Origin: Sphingobacterium bambusae | GTDB lineage: Bacteria; Bacteroidota; Bacteroidia; Sphingobacteriales; Sphingobacteriaceae | Assembly (NCBI RefSeq): GCF_033955345.1 | Contig: NZ_CP138332.1 | Location: forward strand, 5,084,001 to 5,148,000 | Reading direction: 5' to 3' | Length of the DNA: 64,000 bases | In this document: piece by piece, positions 26,753 to 35,851 of the stretch | How positions within the stretch are numbered: position 1 is the stretch's first letter | Layout: each line of letters begins with the position of its first letter | Notes under the pieces: generated by a model | The model's input: only the letters and a program-made list of their open reading frames with translations | Told to the model about the DNA's origin: nothing | Database searches by the model: none | Position numbers and translations under genes: made by a program

Positions 26753-26973
26753 TGTTGTATTGGATAGATAACATAAAATACCTCCGGGCGAGGAAAGGGC
26801 TCTCCCAGCAGGGCTTAGCGGATGCTTTGGGGATTACACGTGCACGTTATTCTAAGTATGAGTATGGGCAGGCCGAACCGCCACTTGAGCTTGTGGTGAA
26901 GATAGCAAGGTTCTATGGGGTTAGTATTGATGTTTTGCTAGACGACGATATATCCGGCTACAAAGGCGGATAA
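26752..26973 (+). CDS. Small XRE-family transcriptional regulator
   Basis: 73 residues made of little more than a helix-turn-helix (LRARKGLSQQGLADALGITRARYSKYE, about residues 11-37) and a short acidic tail. There is no LexA-type peptidase domain. The ATG at 26752 is preferred over the upstream TTG because the helix-turn-helix starts normally from it and the TTG lies in an operator palindrome. It is divergent from dinB with 82 bases between starts, so it is the probable repressor of the mutagenesis operon and of itself. How it would sense DNA damage without a cleavable domain is open. Confidence 0.85.
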   Translation: MLYWIDNIKYLRARKGLSQQGLADALGITRARYSKYEYGQAEPPLELVVKIARFYGVSIDVLLDDDISGYKGG

Positions 26974-27182
26974 CTTTGGGATATTTTGGATTATTCTTGC
27001 CTAAATATTGTTAAACTCCAGTTCGTTATTTAGATTTGTAGTATACACTGCCGTTTCTTAAATAGCTATTAACCTGAGAACTGAATTTACATGTTTGTCT
27101 GCCGGATGATTTTTGCTAGCTGTGATGCGGTCATTTTTTTTACATTTTTTTTGTTGAAAATGGAGTTAAATGTTTTCAGCCG

Positions 27183-27206
27183 AGTGATAGCCTAGTGGCT
27201 ATTACT
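27183..27206. repeat. Near-perfect 10-bp inverted repeat upstream of the HNH-TPR gene
   Basis: Arms 27183-27192 and 27197-27206 pair with one mismatch around the loop TAGT. It ends 40 bases before the ATG, in a good place for a repressor site or a 5'-leader hairpin. Confidence 0.4.
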
Positions 27207-27246
27207 TTTAACTGCGTGTAATTTTCAATAAAATAACAATGAATCG

Positions 27247-29097
27247 ATGAGAAATGGTGATTTTAATAAAAGCGTGATACTAACACTTTCCAAAAGAGCC
27301 GGTGCACATTGTTCTATTTGCAAGGTCATTACTAGTATTCCTCATCAAAACCCAGAAAAATTTCATAATCTTGGTGAGGCTGCACATATTTATGGTTTAA
27401 AGAATAGACCAAATCTCCGATATGATAGTAATATCGATCCGAAATACTTGTCTTCTGCAAAGAATGGAATTTGGTTATGTCAATCCTGCCACCATATCGT
27501 CGACAACGATGCGGACACGTACACTGTAAAAGTTCTTGAGAAGGCAAAAGCTGATCACGATGCATTAATTATCGCCATCCATAGCTCTGGAAATAAATTG
27601 ATGCCGGAGCTTTCGAAAAAAGATGATGAAATTAGAGCGCTTAAGAAACTTATAAAGGCGAGAGAGGATCTGGTAGATGCAAAAGAAATTATCTATGATA
27701 CGGAGGTTAATAGGCTTAAAATTAGTTTATTGGATTTTGAAAAACAGAAGGTCTTCTTGGAAGATCAGCTAGCTAAATTGAAATCGGAACTTGTTAGTTT
27801 TAATGATGAGAATCTAAATTTACTATTGCGGAGTAATGACTTATCGGAAGCCTTAGATTTCATAAGCGACGTTAGATTACGTGAAAATGAAGCGAAGCTA
27901 GGAAAAGCGAGGTTGTTAAAAGCTCGTGTGCATTTATCAAAAGGGGAGTACGAAACAGCGGAAACTAATTTTGATAAGGCGTTTGAATTGTGGCCATCAA
28001 GCTACGTTGCATTGGAGTTCATCAACGTTCTTTATTACATTAAGCTAGATTATAGTAAATTAATTCGAATTGCAAAATTGGCAATCGAAAACGAGGAGCA
28101 CCCAAGAGTGTTGGTCGAGTTAAATGGGCAGCTTTCCAACGCTCTTCTAAAAGTTGGACGAGCTAGAGAAAGTCTATATTGCTTACAACAGGCACTTACT
28201 ATTTTGGATAGTTTGGAAGATCAAAATGCGCCAATGATAAATGTTCAACTAGCGCGGCTTAATAAAGCTGCCGGTGATTCATATAAGCTTCTGGGTAAAA
28301 TTAAAGAGGCATTAAATTATTACGAGATCTCGCTAAATCTATATTTTCGTCTTGCCCTAAACAGCGATGAAGGTGCTACAACCTCAGAGTTTGCTGGATT
28401 AGCGACGGCAATTGGATTGTTGTATGAACAAAATAACGACGAAAAAGAGGCTTTGATCCATCATCTTAGAGCGAAAGAAGTTCTAAAAGATATCCACGAC
28501 GGTAAAAACACCAAAGCCTTGATCTTTTTAAATATTGCTACATGTTATATGAAAGCCGCTAATTTTGATCCGGAAAAAGCGAAACATCATGTAACCAGTG
28601 CAATTGATATCCTTGAAGATTTAAGTAGGGAAAGGCCAAATGAAAATCTAGAATACCTAGTAGGAGCCCGTTGCCAATTAGCAGATTTACATATCTTAAG
28701 CGATTTAAAAATCGCTTTCAGTTGTTATGAGGACGCATTAAAACTTGCAGAGATGCTCCTTCAAATTAATCCAGTTTTTTTAGCGGTAGTCTCGCATGTA
28801 AAACATAACTATGCTGTTTCCCTTCTATTTGGAGGGCAACCAGTTAAAGGAATGAAATTGTTGGACGAATCAATTGAAATACTTCGTGAATCTAAAGATT
28901 ATCATGCTAGACACGTTGAGGAACTCTCTTCATCGCTCTTCTTAAAGCTTGATTTTACGTCCTCAAATCAGGAAAAGAGAGCTCTCTTAAAGGAGATAAT
29001 CGAAATAAATCACGATACAGATCCATTCGACAAGTGTATTCTTTATAAGAATAAAGCTGAAAAAATGCTGCATCATTTCGGTGCTGATAAAGAGTAG
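27247..29097 (+). CDS. Zinc/HNH-type N-terminal domain, coiled coil and TPR protein
   Basis: 616 residues. Residues 1-95 hold Cys22-x2-Cys25, GEAAHIYG (His47) and NGIWLCQSCHHIVDND (Cys78, Cys81, His82/83). This is an HNH-like zinc-finger fold that I have seen at the start of many large bacterial defence-type proteins with TIR, NACHT or TPR partners. It is not obviously an active nuclease. Residues 115-200 are a predicted coiled coil. Residues 215-590 are TPR repeats, with typical spacing around 230, 310, 345 and 390. The fold suggests a protein-sensing scaffold in a conflict system; that role is inferred. The gene is alone, between the XRE gene and a short hypothetical gene. A frame starting at an ATG at 27240 stops at once, supporting 27247. 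Confidence 0.7.
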   Translation: MRNGDFNKSVILTLSKRAGAHCSICKVITSIPHQNPEKFHNLGEAAHIYGLKNRPNLRYDSNIDPKYLSSAKNGIWLCQSCHHIVDNDADTYTVKVLEKAKADHDALIIAIHSSGNKLMPELSKKDDEIRALKKLIKAREDLVDAKEIIYDTEVNRLKISLLDFEKQKVFLEDQLAKLKSELVSFNDENLNLLLRSNDLSEALDFISDVRLRENEAKLGKARLLKARVHLSKGEYETAETNFDKAFELWPSSYVALEFINVLYYIKLDYSKLIRIAKLAIENEEHPRVLVELNGQLSNALLKVGRARESLYCLQQALTILDSLEDQNAPMINVQLARLNKAAGDSYKLLGKIKEALNYYEISLNLYFRLALNSDEGATTSEFAGLATAIGLLYEQNNDEKEALIHHLRAKEVLKDIHDGKNTKALIFLNIATCYMKAANFDPEKAKHHVTSAIDILEDLSRERPNENLEYLVGARCQLADLHILSDLKIAFSCYEDALKLAEMLLQINPVFLAVVSHVKHNYAVSLLFGGQPVKGMKLLDESIEILRESKDYHARHVEELSSSLFLKLDFTSSNQEKRALLKEIIEINHDTDPFDKCILYKNKAEKMLHHFGADKE

Positions 29098-29168
29098 TTA
29101 TCTTTGTTTTTAATACATTCATTTACAGAACAGATCTTTAGCATTAATTATCATTATTTTTAAAGATG

Positions 29169-29195
29169 GATTGTCTTCGTAGTCGAAGTACAATC
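29169..29195. repeat. Hairpin between the HNH-TPR gene and the next gene
   Basis: Arms 29169-29179 and 29184-29195 pair over 11 bases with one bulged base around the loop TAGT. No T run follows. It may be a structured leader or a weak terminator. Confidence 0.4.
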
Positions 29196-29223
29196 GATAA
29201 ACTACATTACTGTCTTATTGATA

Positions 29224-29697
29224 ATGGTCTATATTCCCTTCAACCAATTGACAAGCGATTCTTTCGCTGCCATCGTCACAAACGGTTATAGTAATTTTGT
29301 TGTGCAGCGATTCGAATGGCCCGGCGTAGAGCACAATACGGGATTTTTGCTTTCTCCCTACATGGAGCATGCCGATGCTTTAGCGCATGCCTTTCACTTG
29401 GCGCCCAAAGAAGGAAAAGCACTCACATTACCTGATGACTTGGATAAAATCCAACCATTGCTCGAGTCAGGATCGGGCTACCGTATATACTTAAGTCGAA
29501 TCAAAGAGGTCGGCTGGGAAAAGCGAATGCTCCGAATGTATAAAGACACGATCATCGGCTATTTGCGCAACAATACGCGCTTTAAGCGAAGTGATAGCAT
29601 TGATATCTTGTTTACCTTAGAAAATGGAAGAGTATGGGCAGTGATCTCTAATGGGAACACTGAGAAGAGGGTGAAGGCGATTGACCTTATTAGGTAG
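29224..29697 (+). CDS. Hypothetical protein, 157 residues
   Basis: A soluble protein of mixed helix and strand with no recognised domain. It begins MVYIPFNQLTSDSF and contains the block FEWPGVEHNTGFLL. The first ATG in frame is 29224, two codons after a possible TTG start. Reading frame and codon use look like those of a real gene. It stands between the HNH-TPR gene and the small LuxR-like gene, both of which could belong to other units, so context gives no function. Confidence 0.55.
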   Translation: MVYIPFNQLTSDSFAAIVTNGYSNFVVQRFEWPGVEHNTGFLLSPYMEHADALAHAFHLAPKEGKALTLPDDLDKIQPLLESGSGYRIYLSRIKEVGWEKRMLRMYKDTIIGYLRNNTRFKRSDSIDILFTLENGRVWAVISNGNTEKRVKAIDLIR

Positions 29698-29741
29698 GAA
29701 TGAAGCTTCCCAGTTATGTAGTTCCGTTTCTTATTTTTTCT

Positions 29742-29957
29742 TCAACTCTTTAGGTAGCGCTTCAGCGTAATTATGGCTCCTAAATGGAACATGCTCTTTG
29801 CATTATGTTTTGCTTTAAGCTCTTTAATGAGCTTTTCTACGTAAGAAAGGCTAGATGGTTTATGGCCCGTTTCTTTAAGGGCTGATGCTATCTCCTGTTG
29901 GCTCATGCCTTCCAACAAATAGTCGACTACAATTTTTTCTAACTGCTCGGGATTCAT
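29742..29957 (-). CDS. Small LuxR/GerE-type helix-turn-helix protein
   Basis: 71 residues. The segment from SQQEIASALKETGHKPSSLSYV to LIKELKAKHNAKS looks like the two core helices of a LuxR-type DNA-binding domain followed by its supporting helix. There is no receiver or sensor domain, so it is a stand-alone domain that probably acts as a small regulator. It is divergent from the SRAP gene with a 376-base intergenic region between them. The identification is by pattern only. Confidence 0.55.
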   Translation of the reverse strand: MNPEQLEKIVVDYLLEGMSQQEIASALKETGHKPSSLSYVEKLIKELKAKHNAKSMFHLGAIITLKRYLKS

Positions 29958-30333
29958 TTTTTGTTTGTAAACGCTTGATTCAATTTTACGGATTAGCTGA
30001 TTGATCTAAATTACTGCTTCCGAAATACGTTAGCTAAGGTCGGAAATATGGGGGAACTGCTGGGCTCTTTGCTGTATCTTTTAGCTAAAAGGATGACGCT
30101 ACGATCCCTGTTCCATGGTAAGATACATGTTTTGTATTGATATACCGTGATATTAGTTTTTTGACATCATAATACTGTACTGGTTTTACCGTAGTGTACA
30201 TATGAATTTAATCTAGTATGAAAAGGTAACGACTTGATTTAGCGCCGGGTTGATTTTACAGGCGTAACGGCCAAGATTGGATTACGGGAAATGTTTCTTA
30301 TCTTTCGTTTATTAGTCAACTAAACACTTCATT
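29958..30333. other. 376-base divergent intergenic region
   Basis: It separates the start of the small LuxR-like gene from the start of the SRAP gene, so it should hold both promoters. No strong TAnnTTTG box, operator palindrome or RNA structure was recognised. Confidence 0.4.
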
Positions 30334-31131
30334 ATGTGCTGGGATATTTCACTCCATACCGATATCGAACTGGCTAAAGCCATCTTTAAAACTGTGCGTG
30401 ATGAGCGCTACGACTTTGATTACAACTATGTCTATTTCGAAAACGTACAAGCAATCACTTTTCCAAAGTATCCCATTATCTATAAAGACAAGGAAGGATC
30501 GGGTTTAGGTCTTATCGAGATGGAATGGGGGGGATTGCCAACTTATTTGAAAGATCCCAAGGAACAGGCTGATCGTAGGCGTAATATGGTCAACGTGCGA
30601 AGCGAACGTATATTGGAGGATCATAAGTCATATTGGTATAGATTACGAAACCAAAGATGCCTAATTCCGGTGTCTGGCACCTTTGAACATCGAAAGGTAA
30701 ATGGCTGGAAGAAAAAGGTACCTTATTATATCGGTGAGGCTGGTCGTGAATTGTTTTTTATTCCCGGTTTGTACCAGTGGCATGAGATGGTGGATGAACA
30801 TGGAGAGATTCACAAAGTGGAAAGTTTCGGTATGCTGACGCGATCAGCAAACGATGTGATGGCAACAATTCATAATGATGGACCCAACAAGCACCGCATG
30901 CCTTTATTTCTTCCGGAAGATTTGGAGAAGCAATGGCTAAATGATATTTCTGAAGAAGAAATGCTGCCCATCTTTAATTTTGAGATGCCCAGCGGTGCGC
31001 TTGAGGCCTATCCCGTATATACCCTGCGGGGCTATCCCGAGCGACCAGACGGTAAACGTCGTTACGAACCTTTTGGATGGGAAGGATTACCTCCTTTGGG
31101 GCAAGATTCTCCGCAGCAGTCTCTTTTTTAG
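30334..31131 (+). CDS. SRAP-family protein (SOS-response-associated, YedK/HMCES type)
   Basis: Recognises abasic sites in single-stranded DNA and forms a covalent link to them, protecting them from cleavage. All known active-site features are visible: the catalytic Cys2 exposed after Met1 (MCWD), Asn87-x-Arg89-x-Glu91 (NVRSE), Glu118 in SGTFEH, and His187 in KHRMPLFL. At 265 residues it is slightly longer than E. coli YedK (222). It lies 3 kb from the dinB-dnaE operon and fits the damage-response theme of this part of the window. It appears to be transcribed alone. Confident call. Confidence 0.93.
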   Translation: MCWDISLHTDIELAKAIFKTVRDERYDFDYNYVYFENVQAITFPKYPIIYKDKEGSGLGLIEMEWGGLPTYLKDPKEQADRRRNMVNVRSERILEDHKSYWYRLRNQRCLIPVSGTFEHRKVNGWKKKVPYYIGEAGRELFFIPGLYQWHEMVDEHGEIHKVESFGMLTRSANDVMATIHNDGPNKHRMPLFLPEDLEKQWLNDISEEEMLPIFNFEMPSGALEAYPVYTLRGYPERPDGKRRYEPFGWEGLPPLGQDSPQQSLF

Positions 31132-31190
31132 CAAGATCAATTATGCTATTTGATATTTACGTTATGGAATCTAGGGTTTAGTTTCCTCTT

Positions 31191-31466
31191 ATGCGTGTTT
31201 TAAATTGTCTCGCTATGTTCGTAACCTTAACTATGAAAGTGCTGACCTCCATTTCACCATTATCCGATGAGGATCTCGTTTGGTATCCAGAGACAATTGA
31301 TGTAGCGGAGTTAATGGATCTCAATAATGAGTTTATGCGCAGGATTTCCATTCCACTCCATGAGCCACATTTTTTGATTATTGATGATGCTATAAAGAAC
31401 ATACATGAGGATTATTTAATTGGACAGGTATTCCTTGAGCCGATGTATCGAACTCCCGAACAATAG
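31191..31466 (+). CDS. Possible small protein of unknown function
   Basis: A 91-codon frame with internal ATGs at 31215 and 31233, any of which could be the start. From the last, the product is 77 residues and acidic, with MDLNNEFMRRISIPLHEPH in the middle. The minus strand also has a 74-codon frame here (31178-31402), which has a poorer amino-acid mix. I prefer the plus-strand frame, 59 bases after the SRAP stop, but neither has homology that I recognise. Confidence 0.35.
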   Translation: MRVLNCLAMFVTLTMKVLTSISPLSDEDLVWYPETIDVAELMDLNNEFMRRISIPLHEPHFLIIDDAIKNIHEDYLIGQVFLEPMYRTPEQ

Positions 31467-31648
31467 GAAAATTGTTTCGGTCTAAGTACATTGATATTAT
31501 TGCGGCTGGCAAAATAAAGAGCAAATTAAAGATGAAAAACTTAGTTCCATATTCTTTGTTACCTGTAGCAATCCGAGAATACTTTTGAGCAAATAGAAAT
31601 GGATTAAATCGCCGCTCAATAATTTAGTTGGCGTTTATTTAGCTAAGA

Positions 31649-32020
31649 TTGCATGGTGACTTGTTCGAACATTTACACCACCAAAATACTACGGGAATAA
31701 TATTAATATTTTTTTTGCTAATATTTTTAGGGTATTTCGTAGTTTCGAAAACTACAAATATGGAAGAGACAGTCGGAACATCAAGCAGCTATCCCTATAA
31801 AGGACAACCGTTGCGGGTATTTTATAAAGGGCAGGATTATAATTTTCAGCTTTTGCAGAAGGGACTTCGTAAAGAGGACTTAGAAATCAAGGTTTTATTG
31901 GATGGCCAAGTTCAGGTGCTCATTATGCGTGAGGGTAGATGGTACTTTAGTGGATCGGATCATGATCAACTACTTGCACATGAAATTTACAGAGCAATTT
32001 CGCTGCGGTATAGATTGTAA
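31649..32020 (+). CDS. Hypothetical membrane-anchored protein
   Basis: Up to 123 residues if it starts at the TTG at 31649; no ATG precedes the hydrophobic segment. That segment (about residues 16-33, ending LGYFVVSK) would make a single N-terminal anchor. It is followed by a soluble domain with KGQPLRVFYKGQDYNFQLL and a C-terminal helix. The start is uncertain because TTG is rare, and an ATG after the anchor (MEETVG) would give a soluble form. No family recognised. Confidence 0.45.
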   Translation: MHGDLFEHLHHQNTTGIILIFFLLIFLGYFVVSKTTNMEETVGTSSSYPYKGQPLRVFYKGQDYNFQLLQKGLRKEDLEIKVLLDGQVQVLIMREGRWYFSGSDHDQLLAHEIYRAISLRYRL

Positions 32021-32375
32021 TTAGGCATTTAATGTCATCGAAATAAAGCCTTGCTCCATTAATTTACCGCTGTTAAAGATGGCGATTAATTAAAAAAAGC
32101 AGATTGTGGTTAAATAAGTGAATTTGTGATGTGTTTGTTTATTCCAGTCAGACAATGGGAAAGGCATAATATACACAGCAAATGAAACCAAACCTATCCC
32201 GAATTGTCTGCCACGGTTTGTCAGCTTAATGATTCGCAATATAAACCCGCCGCCTGACAAACGTTAATTCTCGGCGTGAAAATAGTAAGATTTGTAATAT
32301 TTTCAAACTTATGGTAAGTTAAGATATTGTTAAGGAAGACTTGTTTTCGCAACTAACTTTTCGGTTACCATGAGC
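32021..32375. other. 355-base convergent gap
   Basis: It lies between the ends of the membrane-anchored protein gene and the lipoprotein gene. AT-rich, with no gene, repeat or convincing terminator recognised. Confidence 0.4.
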
Positions 32376-32924
32376 TTAGTTCCCAACGCTGGGTGGATAG
32401 GACACAATAATGTTTTCTGGATCGCTCACATCAAAAACATAAACCTTGCCAGGTGAGTTAGAAGGAAATGGATTTTCGCTGGCCGAGGCAACTTTCTTCC
32501 CATCTAGATAGAATTCAATGGTAAAGTTCATTGTTGGAGTATTCGGATCAACGAAGATCTGGTACGGAGCTGCGATAGCCACACTCAGTGTAGAAACAGG
32601 CTCGGAAGTCTTAAATCGGACTTCATCTGAAGGAATGCTAGAATACGTAGCGGTTTTTATCACGCTTGCTTCGTGAATAATGCTACCTTCTTCCTGAGTT
32701 TCTAGACCAATAAAATTGAAGTCTGGGCTTAATCCTCCATTTATACTCGTCCCCTGAGCCGATAGGTAAAGGGCATGACTACCATAGGTCGATCCAAATT
32801 TCAAGCGAGTTTCGACAATCTTTTTCTCAGCTTGTGTAGGGGCGGCAGCATCATCACCTTTGCAAGAGGAAAGTAATGCAAAAAATAGGAGTGTAGCGGC
32901 TAAAATATATGGGTATCTTTTCAT
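32376..32924 (-). CDS. Hypothetical secreted lipoprotein
   Basis: The start is set at the ATG giving MKRYPYILAATLLF, because from there a normal lipoprotein signal leads to the lipobox cysteine (ALLSSC). An upstream in-frame ATG would add 15 residues before the signal. The mature part of about 160 residues is beta-rich and low in cysteine, resembling the small immunoglobulin-like domains common in Bacteroidota surface proteins. No catalytic motif is visible. It is probably on the outer membrane or facing the periplasm. The gene is isolated, so its partner is unknown. Confidence 0.65.
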   Translation of the reverse strand: MKRYPYILAATLLFFALLSSCKGDDAAAPTQAEKKIVETRLKFGSTYGSHALYLSAQGTSINGGLSPDFNFIGLETQEEGSIIHEASVIKTATYSSIPSDEVRFKTSEPVSTLSVAIAAPYQIFVDPNTPTMNFTIEFYLDGKKVASASENPFPSNSPGKVYVFDVSDPENIIVSYPPSVGN

Positions 32925-33249
32925 AATTGTATCACTTGAGGTTTCTACTTCTTCATGGTATGGGATCATTGTAGTAAAAGTAATTATTTTATTATTGTTT
33001 CAATGAAATATCATAAGTAATGTTTGTTATTCTAAATGACTACATGTTCACTTTTTTGTAATTGTACCCAAATGTCTATTGGCGTATATTGGCGAATACA
33101 TGACATGGGGTTAGATTTGTGGCTGCCCTATGTTCTCCATCATGATTTTATAGCCAAAACTTATTTTTTGCCCATTGAGGTAACTTGGCGAATTTATTTT
33201 TTTAGAGTGCCGAGCTTTGAGATCGTTGATTATTAAAGTAGTTACGCTT

Positions 33250-34101
33250 ATGTTCGAAAAGGTATTTGAACACTTTTATGATAGCATGTACGCGGAGTTG
33301 GATCGTCTTTCTGCGCAGACGGAGACTTCCCCTGAACGTTTGGAAGCTTCACTTAAATGTATCGAAGATACTATGGAAATGCTTTTTGCTTATCTCGATG
33401 CGCATCCGATCAGCGATGAGCCAGCGGAAATCAACTTCTTTAAGTATGTGAAACCAAAATTTCAATCTTGGCAAATTTATGTGCTCGAATTGCACCAATT
33501 GTTGGTCGCTGAACCTATTGGCACGCGAGAAGTCGTCAACACTTATTACAAAGATGAGTTGGCTGCTATCGAACGATTTTTTAAAAGGCATCTCTTTCTT
33601 TACCAATACTACGTTACCGGAGAAGATGCAAAGGATGCCGCGTTTTTCCTTCGCAAGAATATAGGAAAGTTTCCGTTAGGTCAAGAGTCGGTTAGTGGCC
33701 GATTGCGTAGGTATTCCTCCAGTATGGACTTTATGTTCGCTAAATTCCGAGCAATGGAAATGACTCGTGATTTTATTCTCTCGCGTTTAAAGCTTCTAGA
33801 AAATAGATATGAGGAACTAGCGTTAAGCACCGCTTTAAAACGCAAGAGGCGCTGGTGGTCTGGAGACAAAGCTGAACTGGTAGAGTTGGTGTACGGTCTT
33901 TATCTGACCGGAAGGATAAATGATGGAAAGGCGGATATTGGAGAAATAATTGAATGGCTCGAGGACAGCTTGAATATCGATCTTCGACAAGCGTATCGAA
34001 TCTTCCTTGATATTAAAAGACGGAAGAAAATTAGTCACACAAAGTTTCTTGATGAAATGAGTAAGGCAATTGAACGGAGCATTCAAACCGGAAATTCGTA
34101 A
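33250..34101 (+). CDS. RteC-domain protein
   Basis: 283 residues from the ATG at 33250, which follows 33 in-frame bases of poor coding quality. The sequence has the all-helical RteC pattern, with FFKYVKPKFQSWQIYVLELH near residue 70 and an AELVELVYGLYLTGRINDGK block near residue 215. RteC is known from the tetracycline-inducible CTnDOT element, where it controls excision; homologues are widespread in Bacteroidota genomes and often sit near mobile-element genes. A JAB/RadC gene follows 310 bases later, a common pairing. DNA binding through its C-terminal helices is known for RteC and inferred here. Confidence 0.85.
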   Translation: MFEKVFEHFYDSMYAELDRLSAQTETSPERLEASLKCIEDTMEMLFAYLDAHPISDEPAEINFFKYVKPKFQSWQIYVLELHQLLVAEPIGTREVVNTYYKDELAAIERFFKRHLFLYQYYVTGEDAKDAAFFLRKNIGKFPLGQESVSGRLRRYSSSMDFMFAKFRAMEMTRDFILSRLKLLENRYEELALSTALKRKRRWWSGDKAELVELVYGLYLTGRINDGKADIGEIIEWLEDSLNIDLRQAYRIFLDIKRRKKISHTKFLDEMSKAIERSIQTGNS

Positions 34102-34411
34102 TTAGACGAGATGTTGATTCCTATTGCCTTATGTGCCATTTCTCACTAGATAGCTTTAGTAATCCATAATCTTGAGATCGATAGGTAACATGGAACCCGA
34201 GGACAAATTATCTATACACAAAGGTACTTCGCCAGATTGATGCGCCCCCATGCACAGTCTGATCTTAATAAAAAAATCAAAAAATGGGTATCCAACCGGT
34301 CGAGTTGGAGCCTCCTACACTTCGTCATTTTTTGACGTTTTTCTTTGCTTTTCAATCTCTTGGCTCGTAGGGATGAGGTGTTAATAATTTTTTCACTTCA
34401 ATTCTTTCATT
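34102..34411. other. 310-base gap with nothing recognised
   Basis: It lies between the RteC and RadC genes, which run in the same direction. No gene, repeat or clear promoter was recognised. Confidence 0.4.
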
Positions 34412-34906
34412 ATGCAAACTACATTAGATTTTCAGAACCGTAACACCCAGCACAAAGGAATTTATGCCAATGAACTTACATTGAGCTACAAGAAAGCCAT
34501 CAGGTTGGAAGATCCTGGATTTAAGCAGATCAATAGCTCGCTAAAAGTTAGCCAAATCCTTCGATCAATATGGGATGAAGATCAGCTGACGATTCGAGAG
34601 AGCTTTTACTTGCTATGTTTCTCGACCAAACTTGACCTCATCGGTTATTATAAAGTAGCAGAGGGAGGTCTTGATCAGGTATTGATTGATATCAGAATTG
34701 TATTCTCTACAGCACTTTTAGCAAGATCTTCTTCCATCGTAGTGGCTCATAACCACCCGAGTGGTACGTGCGAACCGAGTTCCGCGGATAGAGTACTAAC
34801 TAGAAGATTAGCAGATGCGGGCGAATTACTGGCCATACAACTTAATGACCATATAATCCTAACCGAAGATTCTTATTACTCTTTTAGGGATGAAGGGGAC
34901 TTATAG
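34412..34906 (+). CDS. JAB-domain protein, RadC type
   Basis: 164 residues. The metal-binding JAMM motif is complete: His113-x-His115 in VVAHNHPSG and Asp126 in PSSADRV. RadC proteins were named for DNA repair, but that role is disproved in E. coli; they are now mainly known as companions of mobile elements and as a family with an unknown target. The N-terminal helix-hairpin-helix of chromosomal RadC is missing, which is the short form found on islands. A short hairpin with T run overlaps the stop codon and could end the transcript. Together with RteC it suggests remnants of a conjugative or integrated element. Confidence 0.88.
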   Translation: MQTTLDFQNRNTQHKGIYANELTLSYKKAIRLEDPGFKQINSSLKVSQILRSIWDEDQLTIRESFYLLCFSTKLDLIGYYKVAEGGLDQVLIDIRIVFSTALLARSSSIVVAHNHPSGTCEPSSADRVLTRRLADAGELLAIQLNDHIILTEDSYYSFRDEGDL

Positions 34907-34985
34907 TCCTTTTTTAGCTAAGCTAATTGTCGTTCGCTTCAGCTAGAATGTTGTTTACATATTTTTTATTAGAAGATTCATTGAA

Positions 34986-35255
34986 ATGGATAGATTATTA
35001 CATCTTAAAAAATCAAAAATTATGAGATACATCGCATTTTTCTGCATTGGGACGGTGCTTGCCGCACTCGTGATGCTTGGCGGAGTCGCCTCGGGTAAGG
35101 TATTATTGCTTTATCCTATAGGGATTGGAATTTGGGTCTTAACAGTTTATATCATTTTTAAGCGGATTGATAAAAGACGATCGAATCGGATTCGGGAAAA
35201 GGCTATGGAGAACTATATCCTAAACCAGATGAGGAATCAACAAAGGCAAAGATAA
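34986..35255 (+). CDS. Small membrane protein
   Basis: 89 residues with two hydrophobic segments (about 14-32 and 40-56) joined by a short loop. A strongly basic C-terminal tail follows (RRSNRIREKAM and RNQQRQR), predicted to be cytosolic. An alternative start at the second ATG would shorten it by 12 residues. Family unknown. It follows the RadC gene by 79 bases and could be its neighbour in an element. Confidence 0.5.
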   Translation: MDRLLHLKKSKIMRYIAFFCIGTVLAALVMLGGVASGKVLLLYPIGIGIWVLTVYIIFKRIDKRRSNRIREKAMENYILNQMRNQQRQR

Positions 35256-35314
35256 TTTTCCTACGGTCTTCATTTGTATAATTCGTCTTAAAGTGATAGA
35301 TTTTCAATCCTTTA

Positions 35315-35851
35315 TCATTCACTTGCGAGCGACGTTTGCGGCTTGTAAATATTGATTTTCTTGCCTCTAACTATTTTGGTTCCACTTATTTGTATCATAG
35401 GGTTACTTCGTGCCATAGCACTTGAGATGTATGCACTACTATATTTCCATGATAGCTTTTCAAAAAAGGTCTTGATTTCATTAACCGAATAACCATTTTG
35501 TGCAAAAGCAGGGTCAATCATAAGATAATACTGGATAGCAAAAGTAATAGTAGGTCGTTTTTTTAAGATAACTGAATACTCAGTGTTATTTTTATGCTTA
35601 TCAATGAGATGATGGCGAAAATGTGATTTTGCTAGAAAATTACCTTTATTTAGATCCGCAATCTGGGACCCAAAAAATGACACTGATAAATTGACGTCAT
35701 CAATATTGAATTCCGCTTCTCCATTTCGCATTCTTTTTAAGGTTCTATCAGATTTTTCTAATATGTTGGCAAAATCTAGATCGCTCATTCCTGAATAATC
35801 GATTAGCGTTAGTATATTTTTTGTTATTGTTTTAAGATTGATATTGCGCAT
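35315..35851 (-). CDS. Hypothetical protein with XRE-like N-terminus
   Basis: 178 residues. The first 55 residues look like a helix-turn-helix (SGMSDLDFANILEKSDRTLKRM with the turn near residue 30), as in XRE-type regulators. The remainder is a separate basic, helical region with KKRPTITFAIQYYLM and a C-terminal segment PTIRGKK-like (VRGKKINIYKP). A DNA-binding or phage/plasmid-type regulator is a reasonable guess. It runs on the strand opposite to its neighbours. The function is not established. Confidence 0.55.
   Translation of the reverse strand: MRNINLKTITKNILTLIDYSGMSDLDFANILEKSDRTLKRMRNGEAEFNIDDVNLSVSFFGSQIADLNKGNFLAKSHFRHHLIDKHKNNTEYSVILKKRPTITFAIQYYLMIDPAFAQNGYSVNEIKTFFEKLSWKYSSAYISSAMARSNPMIQISGTKIVRGKKINIYKPQTSLASE

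Noticed and set aside
31178..31402. 74-codon minus-strand frame opposite the small gene at 31191
   Set aside because: Amino-acid mix is poorer than that of the plus-strand frame and it looks like its shadow.
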